Origin: Pseudomonadota bacterium | GTDB lineage: Bacteria > Pseudomonadota > Alphaproteobacteria > Rhodobacterales > Rhodobacteraceae | Assembly: GCA_020161615.1 (NCBI GenBank) | Contig: JAIUPD010000004.1 | Span: 332,193-396,192, forward strand | DNA length: 64,000 bases | Direction of reading: 5' to 3' | Shown here: positions 8,890 to 16,140 of the stretch, piece after piece | How the letters are laid out: every line of letters begins with the position of its first letter | Numbering within the stretch: position 1 is the stretch's first letter | The notes under the pieces: generated by a model | Database searches by the model: none | Told to the model about the DNA's origin: nothing | The model's input: the letters and a program-made list of their open reading frames with translations, nothing else | Translations under genes and position numbers: made by a program

Positions 8890-9738
8890 TCAGTCGCCGC
8901 TGCGATCATAAGCGCCCAGACCCGGGCGATAGCGCTTCTCGTCGATGAACTGGCTCATGCCCTTGGCCGCGCCCTGCGTCCGGTCGCGGAAGGTCGTGGA
9001 ATCGGCCTTGGCCATCAGGTATTCCAGCGCCTGATCCCAGCCCATCTGCCGGACATGGTGATAGGCAGTCTTGGCGCCCCGCAGCACATGCTGGTTCTTG
9101 CCCCGCAGGGTCTGCGCCAGTTTCGTGACCTCGGCATGCAGCTGGTCGGCCGGGACCGCCTTGTTCACCAGCTTCATCTCGGCGGCCTGTTTGCCGTCGA
9201 AGGTCTCGCCGGTCATGATGTAATACATCGCGTCGCGCTGGCTCATCACCATGGACACCGATTTCGTCACGATGCCGGCGGGAATGATGCCCCAGTTGAT
9301 TTCCGACAGGCCGAAGGTCGCATCCTCGGCCGCGATCGCCAGATCGCAGCCAATCAGGATCTGGAAGGCGCCACCGAAGCACCAGCCGTTGACCGCGGCA
9401 ATGGTCGGCTTCCTGTAGAACATGGTCCGGCGCCATTGCCAGGCCGCGTTCATCGCGAAGAGCCGGTCGCGCTCATGCGGCGGCCAGGCCTCGGTCTCGC
9501 GGAAATATTCCTTCAGGTCCTGCCCGGCGGAGAAGGCATTCCCGGCGCCGGTGACGACGATCACCTCGGCCTCGTCCATGCCTTCCAGCGCATCCATCAC
9601 CGCCGTCATCTCATAGACGATGCCCGGGTTGATGGCGTTGCGCTTGTCGGGGCGGTTCAGGGTGACCCAGGCCACGCCGTCCTCGATGGCGAGGGTGACA
9701 TTCTCCCCCCAGCCCTTGCCTGCACCACCGTGACTCAT
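8890..9738 (-). CDS. ech: Hydroxycinnamoyl-CoA hydratase/lyase, second copy
   Basis: Crotonase-fold enzyme of 282 residues, full length for p-hydroxycinnamoyl-CoA hydratase/lyase. Key segments are LNRPDKRNAINPG, FSAGQDLKEYFRE, PTIAAVNGWCFGGAF and TFGLSEINWGIIPAG, with the YYIMTGETFDG stretch typical of Ech. It is clearly paralogous to the gene at 1-793 but diverged across the first 50 residues and around the oxyanion loop. It is transcribed alone, divergently from marR, with an operator between the two. CAGGGAG lies just ahead of ATG 9738. It may favour a different ring substitution (coumaroyl versus feruloyl) or may be redundant. Confidence 0.92.
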   Translation of the reverse strand: MSHGGAGKGWGENVTLAIEDGVAWVTLNRPDKRNAINPGIVYEMTAVMDALEGMDEAEVIVVTGAGNAFSAGQDLKEYFRETEAWPPHERDRLFAMNAAWQWRRTMFYRKPTIAAVNGWCFGGAFQILIGCDLAIAAEDATFGLSEINWGIIPAGIVTKSVSMVMSQRDAMYYIMTGETFDGKQAAEMKLVNKAVPADQLHAEVTKLAQTLRGKNQHVLRGAKTAYHHVRQMGWDQALEYLMAKADSTTFRDRTQGAAKGMSQFIDEKRYRPGLGAYDRSGD

Positions 9739-9779
9739 TGTCAGACTCCCTGAGTTCCACTACGCTTTGAGGGAGACCA

Positions 9780-9798
9780 TATCAGGGTGCCTTATACT
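9780..9798. promoter_or_regulatory. MarR-type operator between ech and marR
   Basis: Dyad TATCAGG-GTG-CCTTATA at 9780-9796. Its right arm overlaps TATACT (9793-9798), a good -10 hexamer for marR that ends only four bases before the marR ATG. This predicts autoregulation and a leaderless or nearly leaderless marR transcript. The nearest -35-like hexamer, TTGAGG at 9767, has a long 20-bp spacer. Confidence 0.65.
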
Positions 9799-9802
9799 GT
9801 CA

Positions 9803-10252
9803 ATGTCCGAAAACATCGCTTTGTCCGACCTTCGCCCCCGGCTGATCTATCTGGTCAACAACATCAACCTGCTGACCCGCAAATCGCTGGACGAGCGCCT
9901 GAAGGCGCATCAGCTGGGCGGGCTGCAATACACGATCCTGACGCTGGTGCGGGACCGGGAGGGGATCTCCTCGGCCGAATTGTCGCGCCGGTTCTTCGTC
10001 ACGCCACAGACGATGAACGAAAGCGTCACGGCGCTGGAACGCCGGGGCCTGATCACCCGTTCCGAGAGCGAGGCGAACAAGCGCATCCTCTGCGCCCGGA
10101 TCACCGACGAGGGCCGCGCTTTGCTGACGCAATGCGATGCCATCGCCAACGAGGTCGAGGCCGAGGTCTTTGGCAGCGTCAGCCCCGCCGACATGAAGGT
10201 GCTGCACCGCATCCTGCGCGACCAGCTGCACCGCCTGATGCAGCAGGTCTAG
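9803..10252 (+). CDS. MarR-family transcriptional regulator, probable hydroxycinnamoyl-CoA-responsive repressor
   Basis: Winged-helix MarR protein of 149 residues. The helices include RKSLDERLKAHQLGGLQYTIL, the recognition region SSAELSRRFFVTPQTMNESV and the wing GLITRSESEANKRILCARIT. I chose ATG 9803 over TTG 9767 because the latter would place the operator inside the coding region. MarR proteins such as FerC and CouR control hydroxycinnamate genes and respond to the CoA thioesters; this, the adjacent ech gene and the three operator copies support that role. Its TAG overlaps the stop of the convergent monooxygenase. Confidence 0.85.
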   Translation: MSENIALSDLRPRLIYLVNNINLLTRKSLDERLKAHQLGGLQYTILTLVRDREGISSAELSRRFFVTPQTMNESVTALERRGLITRSESEANKRILCARITDEGRALLTQCDAIANEVEAEVFGSVSPADMKVLHRILRDQLHRLMQQV

Positions 10253-11451
10253 GCCGGAATCGGCAGCCGCGTCGCGTCGTATTCGAAGAGCCAATCGTAG
10301 CGCATCCGCACCTTGTCGGGTTGCCATTCGCTTTCGACGTATTGCGGGGCCTTCACGGGATCGGCCAGCACCGGGTTGTGGAAGCGGTGCAGATTGGCCT
10401 CGGAGCCCTTGACGATGGCCGCCGTCCGCTCGCTGCGCAACCCTTCGTAGGTCATCAGCGCCGAGGCCGGATCGGCCTGGCTCTCGTCCAGACAGCGGGC
10501 CAGGATATAGCCGTCCTCGATCGCCATGATCGCGCCCTGCGCCAGGAAGGGCAGGGTCGGGTGGCAGGCGTCGCCCAGCAGCGTGACGCGCCCCTGGGTC
10601 CAGTGCGGCAGCGGGTCGCGCGCGGCCAGCGCCCAGCGGAAGGGCGTGCCCATCACGTCGATGACGCTGTGGATCAACGGGTTCCAGCCGGCGAAATCGG
10701 CCTTGCATTCCCCGGTACTGCCTGCCGCGGTCCAGCTTTCGCTGGTCCATTCGCGGTTTTCCACCAGCCCCACGAAATTCAGCAGCCGGTTGCCGCTGAT
10801 CGGATAGGTGATGACGTGGCCGCCCGGCCCGATCCAGTTGGTCCCCACCGGGCGTTGCAGCTCGGCCGGCAGGGCCTCCATCGGTGCCAGCCCGCGCCAG
10901 GCCATCAGCCCGGTGAACCGCGCCTTCGGCGACTGCCACATCTGCGAACGCATCCGCGAATGCACGCCATCCGCGCCGACCAGCACATCGCCCCGCACCC
11001 GCCGCCCATCGGCCATGAGCAGCGTGACGCCGCTGTCGTCCTGTTCGAACCCGGTGGCCTGAGCGCCGGTCACTACCGCGCCGGGCTTCGCGGCCAGCAC
11101 CGCCTCGGTCAGTACCCGGTGCAACTCGCCCCGATGCGCCATCCAATAGGGCGCCCCGAACCGGGCGATGCTGTCCGCGCCGAGGTCGAAGAGCTTCCAG
11201 CTCTGCCCGGTGTTCCACAGCCGCACCTCCTTGGCCGCGGCTTCGCAGATCACCGGCTTCAGGGCCTCCTCCAGCCCCATCTCGATCAGCACCCGGGTGC
11301 CGTTGGCCGCCAGTTGCAGCCCCGCGCCCAGTTCCTTCAACTCGGGCGCCTGTTCATAGACCGTGACGTCGAAGCCGCGTTGCAGCAGGGCCAGCGCCGC
11401 GGTCATGCCGCCGATCCCGCCGCCTGCGATCAGTACCGTCGCCTTGGCCAT
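10249..11451 (-). CDS. FAD-dependent aromatic monooxygenase (salicylate/3-hydroxybenzoate hydroxylase-like)
   Basis: Class A flavoprotein monooxygenase of 400 residues. It has the N-terminal dinucleotide motif GGGIGGMTAALAL, the DG motif VGADGVHSRMR and the GD motif LLGDACHPTLPFLAQGA. This group hydroxylates phenolic acids with NAD(P)H, for example salicylate to catechol or 3-hydroxybenzoate to gentisate. ATG 11451 lies one base after the stop of the hydrolase (TGAC then ATG), so the two are cotranscribed. No ring-cleavage partner for catechol or gentisate is visible nearby, so the substrate stays open. Confidence 0.88.
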   Translation of the reverse strand: MAKATVLIAGGGIGGMTAALALLQRGFDVTVYEQAPELKELGAGLQLAANGTRVLIEMGLEEALKPVICEAAAKEVRLWNTGQSWKLFDLGADSIARFGAPYWMAHRGELHRVLTEAVLAAKPGAVVTGAQATGFEQDDSGVTLLMADGRRVRGDVLVGADGVHSRMRSQMWQSPKARFTGLMAWRGLAPMEALPAELQRPVGTNWIGPGGHVITYPISGNRLLNFVGLVENREWTSESWTAAGSTGECKADFAGWNPLIHSVIDVMGTPFRWALAARDPLPHWTQGRVTLLGDACHPTLPFLAQGAIMAIEDGYILARCLDESQADPASALMTYEGLRSERTAAIVKGSEANLHRFHNPVLADPVKAPQYVESEWQPDKVRMRYDWLFEYDATRLPIPA

Positions 11452-11452
11452 G

Positions 11453-12628
11453 TCAGCCCTCCAGCTTGCGGGCGGCGCACCAGTCGGCCACCGCGTCGAT
11501 ACAGGCCGCCAGAAGCTCGGGCTGGCCCAGGTAGTAATGCGTCGCGCCTTCCAGTTCGACATAGGTCTTGTCCGGCGTCGCCAGTGCGTCGCGGATCGCC
11601 GGGTTATGCGTGGCGGGCACGGCATCGTCGGCGGTGTTGACGATCTGCAGGACCGGCGCGCGGGTGATCTTTGCCGCGTTCATCGGGCCCCTGGCGTTGG
11701 ACAGGTCATAGCTCCACTGGCTGAGCCAGGACCTGAGCGAGGTGTACCGCGCCAGCCCCACCGGCCCCACGTTCACCGTCAGCGGATGGCCCATATAGGT
11801 CCATTCCGGCCGCCGCCCGTTCGGGTCCAGCGTCGGGTCCAGCCAGCGCGGGTCGCACATCGTGCGGTGGACGACGAAGGCGCGCTCCACCTCGGACGCG
11901 CCGCGGGATTTCAGGTCGTTCAGAAGGGTCAGCGCCCAATCGGTGATCCGCCGGTTCCGGGCCCGCTGGGCCTCGCGGAAGCGGGCGACGAAGGCCGGAT
12001 CATAGGGCGGCTGATGCGGGCAATCGGGGCTGTAGATGTCGAGGTCGGGGTCGCGGCGGTCCGGGTTTGTCTCGTCCAGGACCGAGGGGTCCAGCCATTC
12101 GGTCAGCGTCTCGGCCCGGCTGAGATGGGCGGCGATGAAGATGACGCCATCCGCCGGGATCAGCCCCGCCGCGGTCAGGTCCACCGGATCGCCCGCGGGG
12201 GTATGCGTGATCGTCGGGTTTTCGGCCTGCGCCTGATAGAAGAGCGACAGCGACCCGCCCCCCGACCAGCCGACCAGCACGACCTTCTCATAGCCCAGGC
12301 TCTCGCGCGCATGGCGGACCCAGGCGCCGAGGTCCAGCGCGACCTTCTCCATGATCAGGGCGGAATCGTTGCGGGCATAGCGGCTGGCGGCGCAGAGGAC
12401 ATGGAAACCCCGGTCGGCCAGCGCCATCGGCATCGGCAGAAGCTGCAGGGTCGAGGTCGGATGCATGAAGACGAAGACCGTCTTCGAGGGCCGCTCACCC
12501 TTCAGCAATTGCCCCTCAAGATTCACCATCCCCGAGTTGCCGGCAAAGCCGTAAACCTCGGTCGCTTTGACCGCTTCGGCGAAGGAGACGATCTGCAAAT
12601 GCCGCTGCCACGGGGTTTTCTGCTGCAT
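11453..12628 (-). CDS. Alpha/beta hydrolase, large, function unknown
   Basis: 391-residue alpha/beta hydrolase with the nucleophile elbow GWSGGG (VVLVGWSGGGSLSLFYQA near residue 130), a likely oxyanion segment MHPTS near residue 55 and a late His in EGATHYYLG near residue 362. It is longer than ordinary esterases because of a helical cap between about 155 and 290. No signal peptide is visible. It is cotranscribed with the downstream FAD monooxygenase, so an ester or amide of a phenolic acid is a plausible substrate, inferred from that pairing only. Confidence 0.8.
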   Translation of the reverse strand: MQQKTPWQRHLQIVSFAEAVKATEVYGFAGNSGMVNLEGQLLKGERPSKTVFVFMHPTSTLQLLPMPMALADRGFHVLCAASRYARNDSALIMEKVALDLGAWVRHARESLGYEKVVLVGWSGGGSLSLFYQAQAENPTITHTPAGDPVDLTAAGLIPADGVIFIAAHLSRAETLTEWLDPSVLDETNPDRRDPDLDIYSPDCPHQPPYDPAFVARFREAQRARNRRITDWALTLLNDLKSRGASEVERAFVVHRTMCDPRWLDPTLDPNGRRPEWTYMGHPLTVNVGPVGLARYTSLRSWLSQWSYDLSNARGPMNAAKITRAPVLQIVNTADDAVPATHNPAIRDALATPDKTYVELEGATHYYLGQPELLAACIDAVADWCAARKLEG

Positions 12629-12702
12629 TTTCAGGGTCTTTCCGTTTCTCTTCCCAAGGGCGCCCGCGCACCGAAGAATTTGCTTTTGTCAAACGTAGTT
12701 CA

Positions 12703-12730
12703 ATTATTCCGAATATCTGCTCCGCGTCAA
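12703..12730 (-). promoter_or_regulatory. Candidate promoter of the hydrolase-monooxygenase operon
   Basis: Minus-strand TTGACG (12730-12725), 16-bp spacer, AATAAT (12708-12703). The spacer edge overlaps the short dyad TATTC-C-GAATA at 12705-12715, which could be an operator. It lacks the GnG centre of the MarR sites and is not counted with them. Confidence 0.45.
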
Positions 12731-12746
12731 CCACCTCGCAGGCATG

Positions 12747-12773
12747 AAAAAGGCCGCCCCCGCGGCGGCCTTT
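12747..12773 (-). terminator. Terminator of the VOC gene
   Basis: Minus-strand hairpin AAAGGCCGCC / GGCGGCCTTT with a 5-nt loop followed by further T residues, 19 bp past the VOC stop. Confidence 0.8.
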
Positions 12774-12791
12774 CCCGGCATCGGAAGGGGC

Positions 12792-13310
12792 TCAGGCCCT
12801 GGCCAGCAGCTTGGCCTTCTTGGCGCCCCAGGCCTTGAGGACGTCATGCGCTTCCTTCGCCTGCTGCTCCAGATAGCCGGGCTCGTCGACCCGGGCGGTG
12901 ACTTCCAGCCGCAGCCCGTTCGGGTCGAAGAAATAGATCGACTTGATGAAATGATGGTCCACCACCGGCGTGACGCTGACGCCCGCCGCCTTCAGCCGCG
13001 CGCCCATCGCCTCGACCTCGGCCACGCTCGCCACTTCGACGGCGAAATGCATGACCCAGCCGGGGGTGTTGGGCGAGGGTTCCGGCATCTGGTTCTCGCC
13101 CAGATCGAAGAAGGCGATGTAGGAGCCGTCGCCCATCTCGAAGAAGAAATGCGCATAGGGCTTTTCCTCGCCGGTCGAGGGCACCTTGTCCGACATCATG
13201 CAGGCCACCAGCGGCAGGCCCAGGATGTCCTCATAGAAGTGGCGCGTCTCCTCGCCGTCGCGGCAGGGGAACGAGTAATGGTAAAGACCCTTGATCTTGG
13301 GCGGTTGCAT
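12792..13310 (-). CDS. VOC-family (glyoxalase/extradiol dioxygenase-like) protein
   Basis: 172 residues with two vicinal-oxygen-chelate half-repeats: GLYHYSFPCRDGEETRHFYE at residue 8 onward and GWVMHFAVEVASVAEVEAM near residue 88, ending in IYFFDPNGLRLEVTA. The repeated His and the final Glu are the usual metal ligands of the fold. ATG 13310 follows GGAGGATTCC. It is a single-gene unit with its own terminator, divergent from a LuxR-type regulator 79 bp away, which may control it. Members include ring-cleaving dioxygenases, glyoxalases and epimerases; size and sequence do not decide between them. Confidence 0.8.
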   Translation of the reverse strand: MQPPKIKGLYHYSFPCRDGEETRHFYEDILGLPLVACMMSDKVPSTGEEKPYAHFFFEMGDGSYIAFFDLGENQMPEPSPNTPGWVMHFAVEVASVAEVEAMGARLKAAGVSVTPVVDHHFIKSIYFFDPNGLRLEVTARVDEPGYLEQQAKEAHDVLKAWGAKKAKLLARA

Positions 13311-13389
13311 GGAATCCTCCTCAGCTTGCCTTGACAGGATGGCATGGACGAGGGCAGTCTGGCGTCCCCATTCAAGGGGGACAGACGCC

Positions 13390-14202
13390 ATGCCGGACCC
13401 GCTCGCCGATCTGATCCTGACGCTGGGCGAACCCGGTTTCGGACCCGCGCTGATGCGATTTCTGCACCGGGAATGCGGCGCGGATCTCTGTTCCGTCTTC
13501 GCCATCGAGGGCGACAGCGCCCGGGTGCTGGTCGCCGAAAGCGCCGCACCCGAGGCCAGCGCCTTTGCCCGCATCGCCTCGCTCCGCTACGCGCAGCGCT
13601 ATTGGCGGCGCGACACCTCGGCGGTGACCGCGCTGGGGCGGGCGCACCGGGCGATGCAGGTGCTGAAGCGACCGGCGCAGGGGATCCGCGACATCGACTA
13701 TCGCCACGAATGCTATACCGAGGGCGCGGTGCTGGAGCGTTTGTCGCTTTATCGCGCGGGCGCGCCGGCCATCATCGCCAACGCCTATCGCGCGCGCGAC
13801 ACCGGCCCCTTTCCGCCCGCGGCGCTGCATGCTTTCGCCGAGCGCGCGCCGGTTCTGCACGCGGCCCTGTTGCGGCATGCCCAGCTGGTGCCGGCCGCCC
13901 CGCCTTCCGATCCGCTGGCGGGCCTCAGCCTGCGCGAAGCGCAGGTGGCACGCCTGACCGCGGCCGGCCAGGACCAGCCCCGCATCGCCGAGGCCCTCGG
14001 CCTCGCGCCCAGTTCCGTGATCACCTACCGCCGCCGCGCCTATGCCAAGCTGGGCATCAACGACCGTCATCAGTTGCGGCTGTTGCTTGAGACCGGGGGC
14101 AGACAGCCGGCAGAATGGGCGCCTGAGGAGCCGGTCAGGCCGATGGTGCCGGAAAGCCGCGAGGCCGAGGAGTCCGGCTGGGTCGCCGCGCCGGAACGCT
14201 GA
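13390..14202 (+). CDS. LuxR-family transcriptional regulator
   Basis: 270 residues. The last 65 form a LuxR/GerE HTH: LSLREAQVARLTAAGQDQPR, then IAEALGLAPSSVITYRRRAYAKLG (shown in part). The first 190 residues have no domain I recognise; the region holds FLHRECGADLCSVFAIEGD and resembles a sensory/GAF-like fold. ATG 13390 follows AAGGGGG. Frames starting earlier would run into the VOC promoter region. There is no autoinducer-binding signature, so quorum sensing is not implied. Confidence 0.82.
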   Translation: MPDPLADLILTLGEPGFGPALMRFLHRECGADLCSVFAIEGDSARVLVAESAAPEASAFARIASLRYAQRYWRRDTSAVTALGRAHRAMQVLKRPAQGIRDIDYRHECYTEGAVLERLSLYRAGAPAIIANAYRARDTGPFPPAALHAFAERAPVLHAALLRHAQLVPAAPPSDPLAGLSLREAQVARLTAAGQDQPRIAEALGLAPSSVITYRRRAYAKLGINDRHQLRLLLETGGRQPAEWAPEEPVRPMVPESREAEESGWVAAPER

Positions 14203-14591
14203 GACGAGCGGCCGGATCGGCAGTGGCGAAGCATCGGAGGCAACCGGGCAGAGCGCCGCCTTTTGCCCGTGCTGCGACTGAATCGTAAACCAGAGGTGCC
14301 GCCGCGATCTTCCCGGGACCACGGGGCAGTCTTTCCGGTGGGGCCGACCGGTGGCTTCCGGCCTGTCGGCCAGAAACCGGCGGGCTCCTTGCGCCGCGGG
14401 CACGGCGAAGGCAGCCCTCGCGAAGGCAGGGGGGAATTGCCGGGTCCAAGCGCCAGGCCGCCGCGCCGGACGAAGCACGCCCCGCCGGCGGGAAATCTCC
14501 ACCCGCCCTCGCCGCTACCGGGCAGGGTCCCGTCGCCGGGCATGCCGGATGATGCCGCGCCTTGTCCCGCCGCCTGGACCAGCCCTTTGGG
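14203..14591. other. Intergenic region between luxR-type gene and cheD
   Basis: 389 bp of GC-rich sequence separating two convergent units. I see no gene, tRNA or repeat. A small hairpin AGCCC-TTT-GGGCT overlaps the cheD stop near 14580-14592 but lacks a T run. Confidence 0.5.
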
Positions 14592-15158
14592 CTAGAACAG
14601 GGTGACCCCCCCCGCCAGCGGGGGCCTTGCCGAGAGCCGGGGCGGGGGTGGTGCGGCGATGGCGGGTTCGACGGTGCCCGTCACATGCACGACCCGCGCC
14701 TTGCCGGTCGCCGGATGGAAATTGACCCGCCGCGCCTCGGCCCCGCCCAGGTCGCGGGCGACCACCGGGAATTCCTCGGCCGCGAGGTAGCGCAGGGCGA
14801 ATTCCACGTTGCGGGGGCCGATATCGGCGAAACGCCCGCTCATCCGGCTTCCCCCGAACACTTTCGCCTGCAGCCGCGACCGCGCTGCACCGCGCCTGAG
14901 CAGGTTGTTGATCAGCAATTCCATGGCATTGGCGCCGTATTTCAGGCTCGTCGCCTCCCCCTCCGAGGGGTCGGCGAGCAGATAATGGTTCATCCCGCCC
15001 AAGCCGAAGGCCGGATCGAAGAGGCAGACCGACACACAGGAGCCGAGGACAGTCGACAGCACCACATCAGGATCGTCCGAGACCAGGAATTCGCCGCGGA
15101 TGACCGGCACGACATGCGTGCTGTAGCCCTCGGGCCAGGTGTGTTTCGAGGGGCTCAC
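14592..15158 (-). CDS. cheD: Chemoreceptor glutamine deamidase CheD
   Basis: 188 residues. CheD deamidates receptor glutamines and tunes adaptation. It has the core motif LSTVLGSCVSVCLFDP with the catalytic Cys, GGMNHYLLADP with the His, and the KVFGGSRM segment. The GTG start at 15158 overlaps the cheB stop (GTGA). The C-terminal 25 residues are proline-rich and beyond the usual fold. It is the last gene of the chemotaxis operon. Confidence 0.92.
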   Translation of the reverse strand: MSPSKHTWPEGYSTHVVPVIRGEFLVSDDPDVVLSTVLGSCVSVCLFDPAFGLGGMNHYLLADPSEGEATSLKYGANAMELLINNLLRRGAARSRLQAKVFGGSRMSGRFADIGPRNVEFALRYLAAEEFPVVARDLGGAEARRVNFHPATGKARVVHVTGTVEPAIAAPPPPRLSARPPLAGGVTLF

Positions 15159-16111
15159 GCGCGTATCCTCTGCGTGGCCTTCAGCAGGGCCGGGCCGATG
15201 GCCGACAGCGGCAACTCCTGGTCCACGGCGTCGAGGTCGCGCGCCGCGCCCGGCATGCCATAGACCACCGAGGTGGCCCGGTCCTGTCCGATGGTGCGCG
15301 CGCCCGCCCGGCGCAGGGCCAGCAGCCCCTCGGCCCCGTCGCGGCCCATCCCGGTCAGCAGCGCCGCCGTCACGCGCCGCGCGACCGGCTCGGCCGAGCG
15401 GAACAGCGCGTCGACCGAGGGGCGATGCCCGCTGATCCGGTCCGCGGTCTTCAATCGGCAGCGCAGGGTCGGTTGGTGCTCCAGCACCAGATGGGCCTCG
15501 GCCCCCGGGGCGATCAGGATGCGACCGAAGGCGGGCACCTCGCCCTCGGCCGCCTCGCGCACATCGGGGACCACGTTGCGGTCGAGGAGCCGCGCCAGCC
15601 CCGCGCTGTAGGCGGCGCCGGTGTGCTGAACCACCAGGGTCGGCGGGCAATCGGCCGGAAAGCTGCCGAGGACGCGCAACAGGGCATCGACGCCGCCGGT
15701 CGACGAACCGATCAGGATCAGCCGGTCGGACCCGGCCGGATCGACCGCACGCAAGAGGCCGGCGCCCGCCGACGGGGGTGGCAGGTCCCCGCCCCGCAGG
15801 CAACGGTGCAGACCTTCCGCCAGGGTGGCGTCATCGGCCTCGGGGTCGAGGCCGGTCCCGCCCGGCCGCACTGCCAGCACTGCCCAGCGGACCGACAGCG
15901 TGCGGAACAGGATCTCCATCATTTCGAATTCCGGACGCCGGGTCAGGTCCTCGGCCAGAAGCGCCAGGGTCGGTGGCCGATGCTCGACCGCGTTGAAGGT
16001 CTCGGTCAGGTCGCTGCACAGGTCGCTGAGCGTCACGTCGGCCTGCGTCGCCAGCCGTTCGGCAAGGCGCCGCCGCCGGTTCTTGTCAGGATCTGCCACC
16101 AGGATGCGCAT
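15155..16111 (-). CDS. cheB: Protein-glutamate methylesterase CheB with degenerate receiver domain
   Basis: 318 residues. The C-terminal methylesterase domain (about 128-318) is intact: Ser137 in IGSSTGG, His163 in VVQHTG and Asp in LLTGMGRDGAEG. The N-terminal 105 residues have the shape of a response-regulator receiver (MRILVADPDKNRRRRLAERL) but the expected phospho-acceptor Asp in the third strand is replaced (LALLAEDLTRRP, Ala53 at the aligned place) and the following MP motif is absent. Control by CheA phosphorylation is therefore doubtful. It lies between mcp and cheD. Confidence 0.9.
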   Translation of the reverse strand: MRILVADPDKNRRRRLAERLATQADVTLSDLCSDLTETFNAVEHRPPTLALLAEDLTRRPEFEMMEILFRTLSVRWAVLAVRPGGTGLDPEADDATLAEGLHRCLRGGDLPPPSAGAGLLRAVDPAGSDRLILIGSSTGGVDALLRVLGSFPADCPPTLVVQHTGAAYSAGLARLLDRNVVPDVREAAEGEVPAFGRILIAPGAEAHLVLEHQPTLRCRLKTADRISGHRPSVDALFRSAEPVARRVTAALLTGMGRDGAEGLLALRRAGARTIGQDRATSVVYGMPGAARDLDAVDQELPLSAIGPALLKATQRIRA

Positions 16112-16140
16112 CGTTTCCCCCCTTCATGGATCCGCCTGGA

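Noticed and set aside
12705-12715. TATTC-C-GAATA as a fourth MarR operator copy
   Set aside because: The arms are similar, but the 3-bp GnG centre and the GG/CC steps shared by the other three sites are missing.
14203-14591. Possible tRNA or small RNA in the gap before cheD
   Set aside because: No T-loop or anticodon-stem pattern and no promoter-terminator pair could be found.
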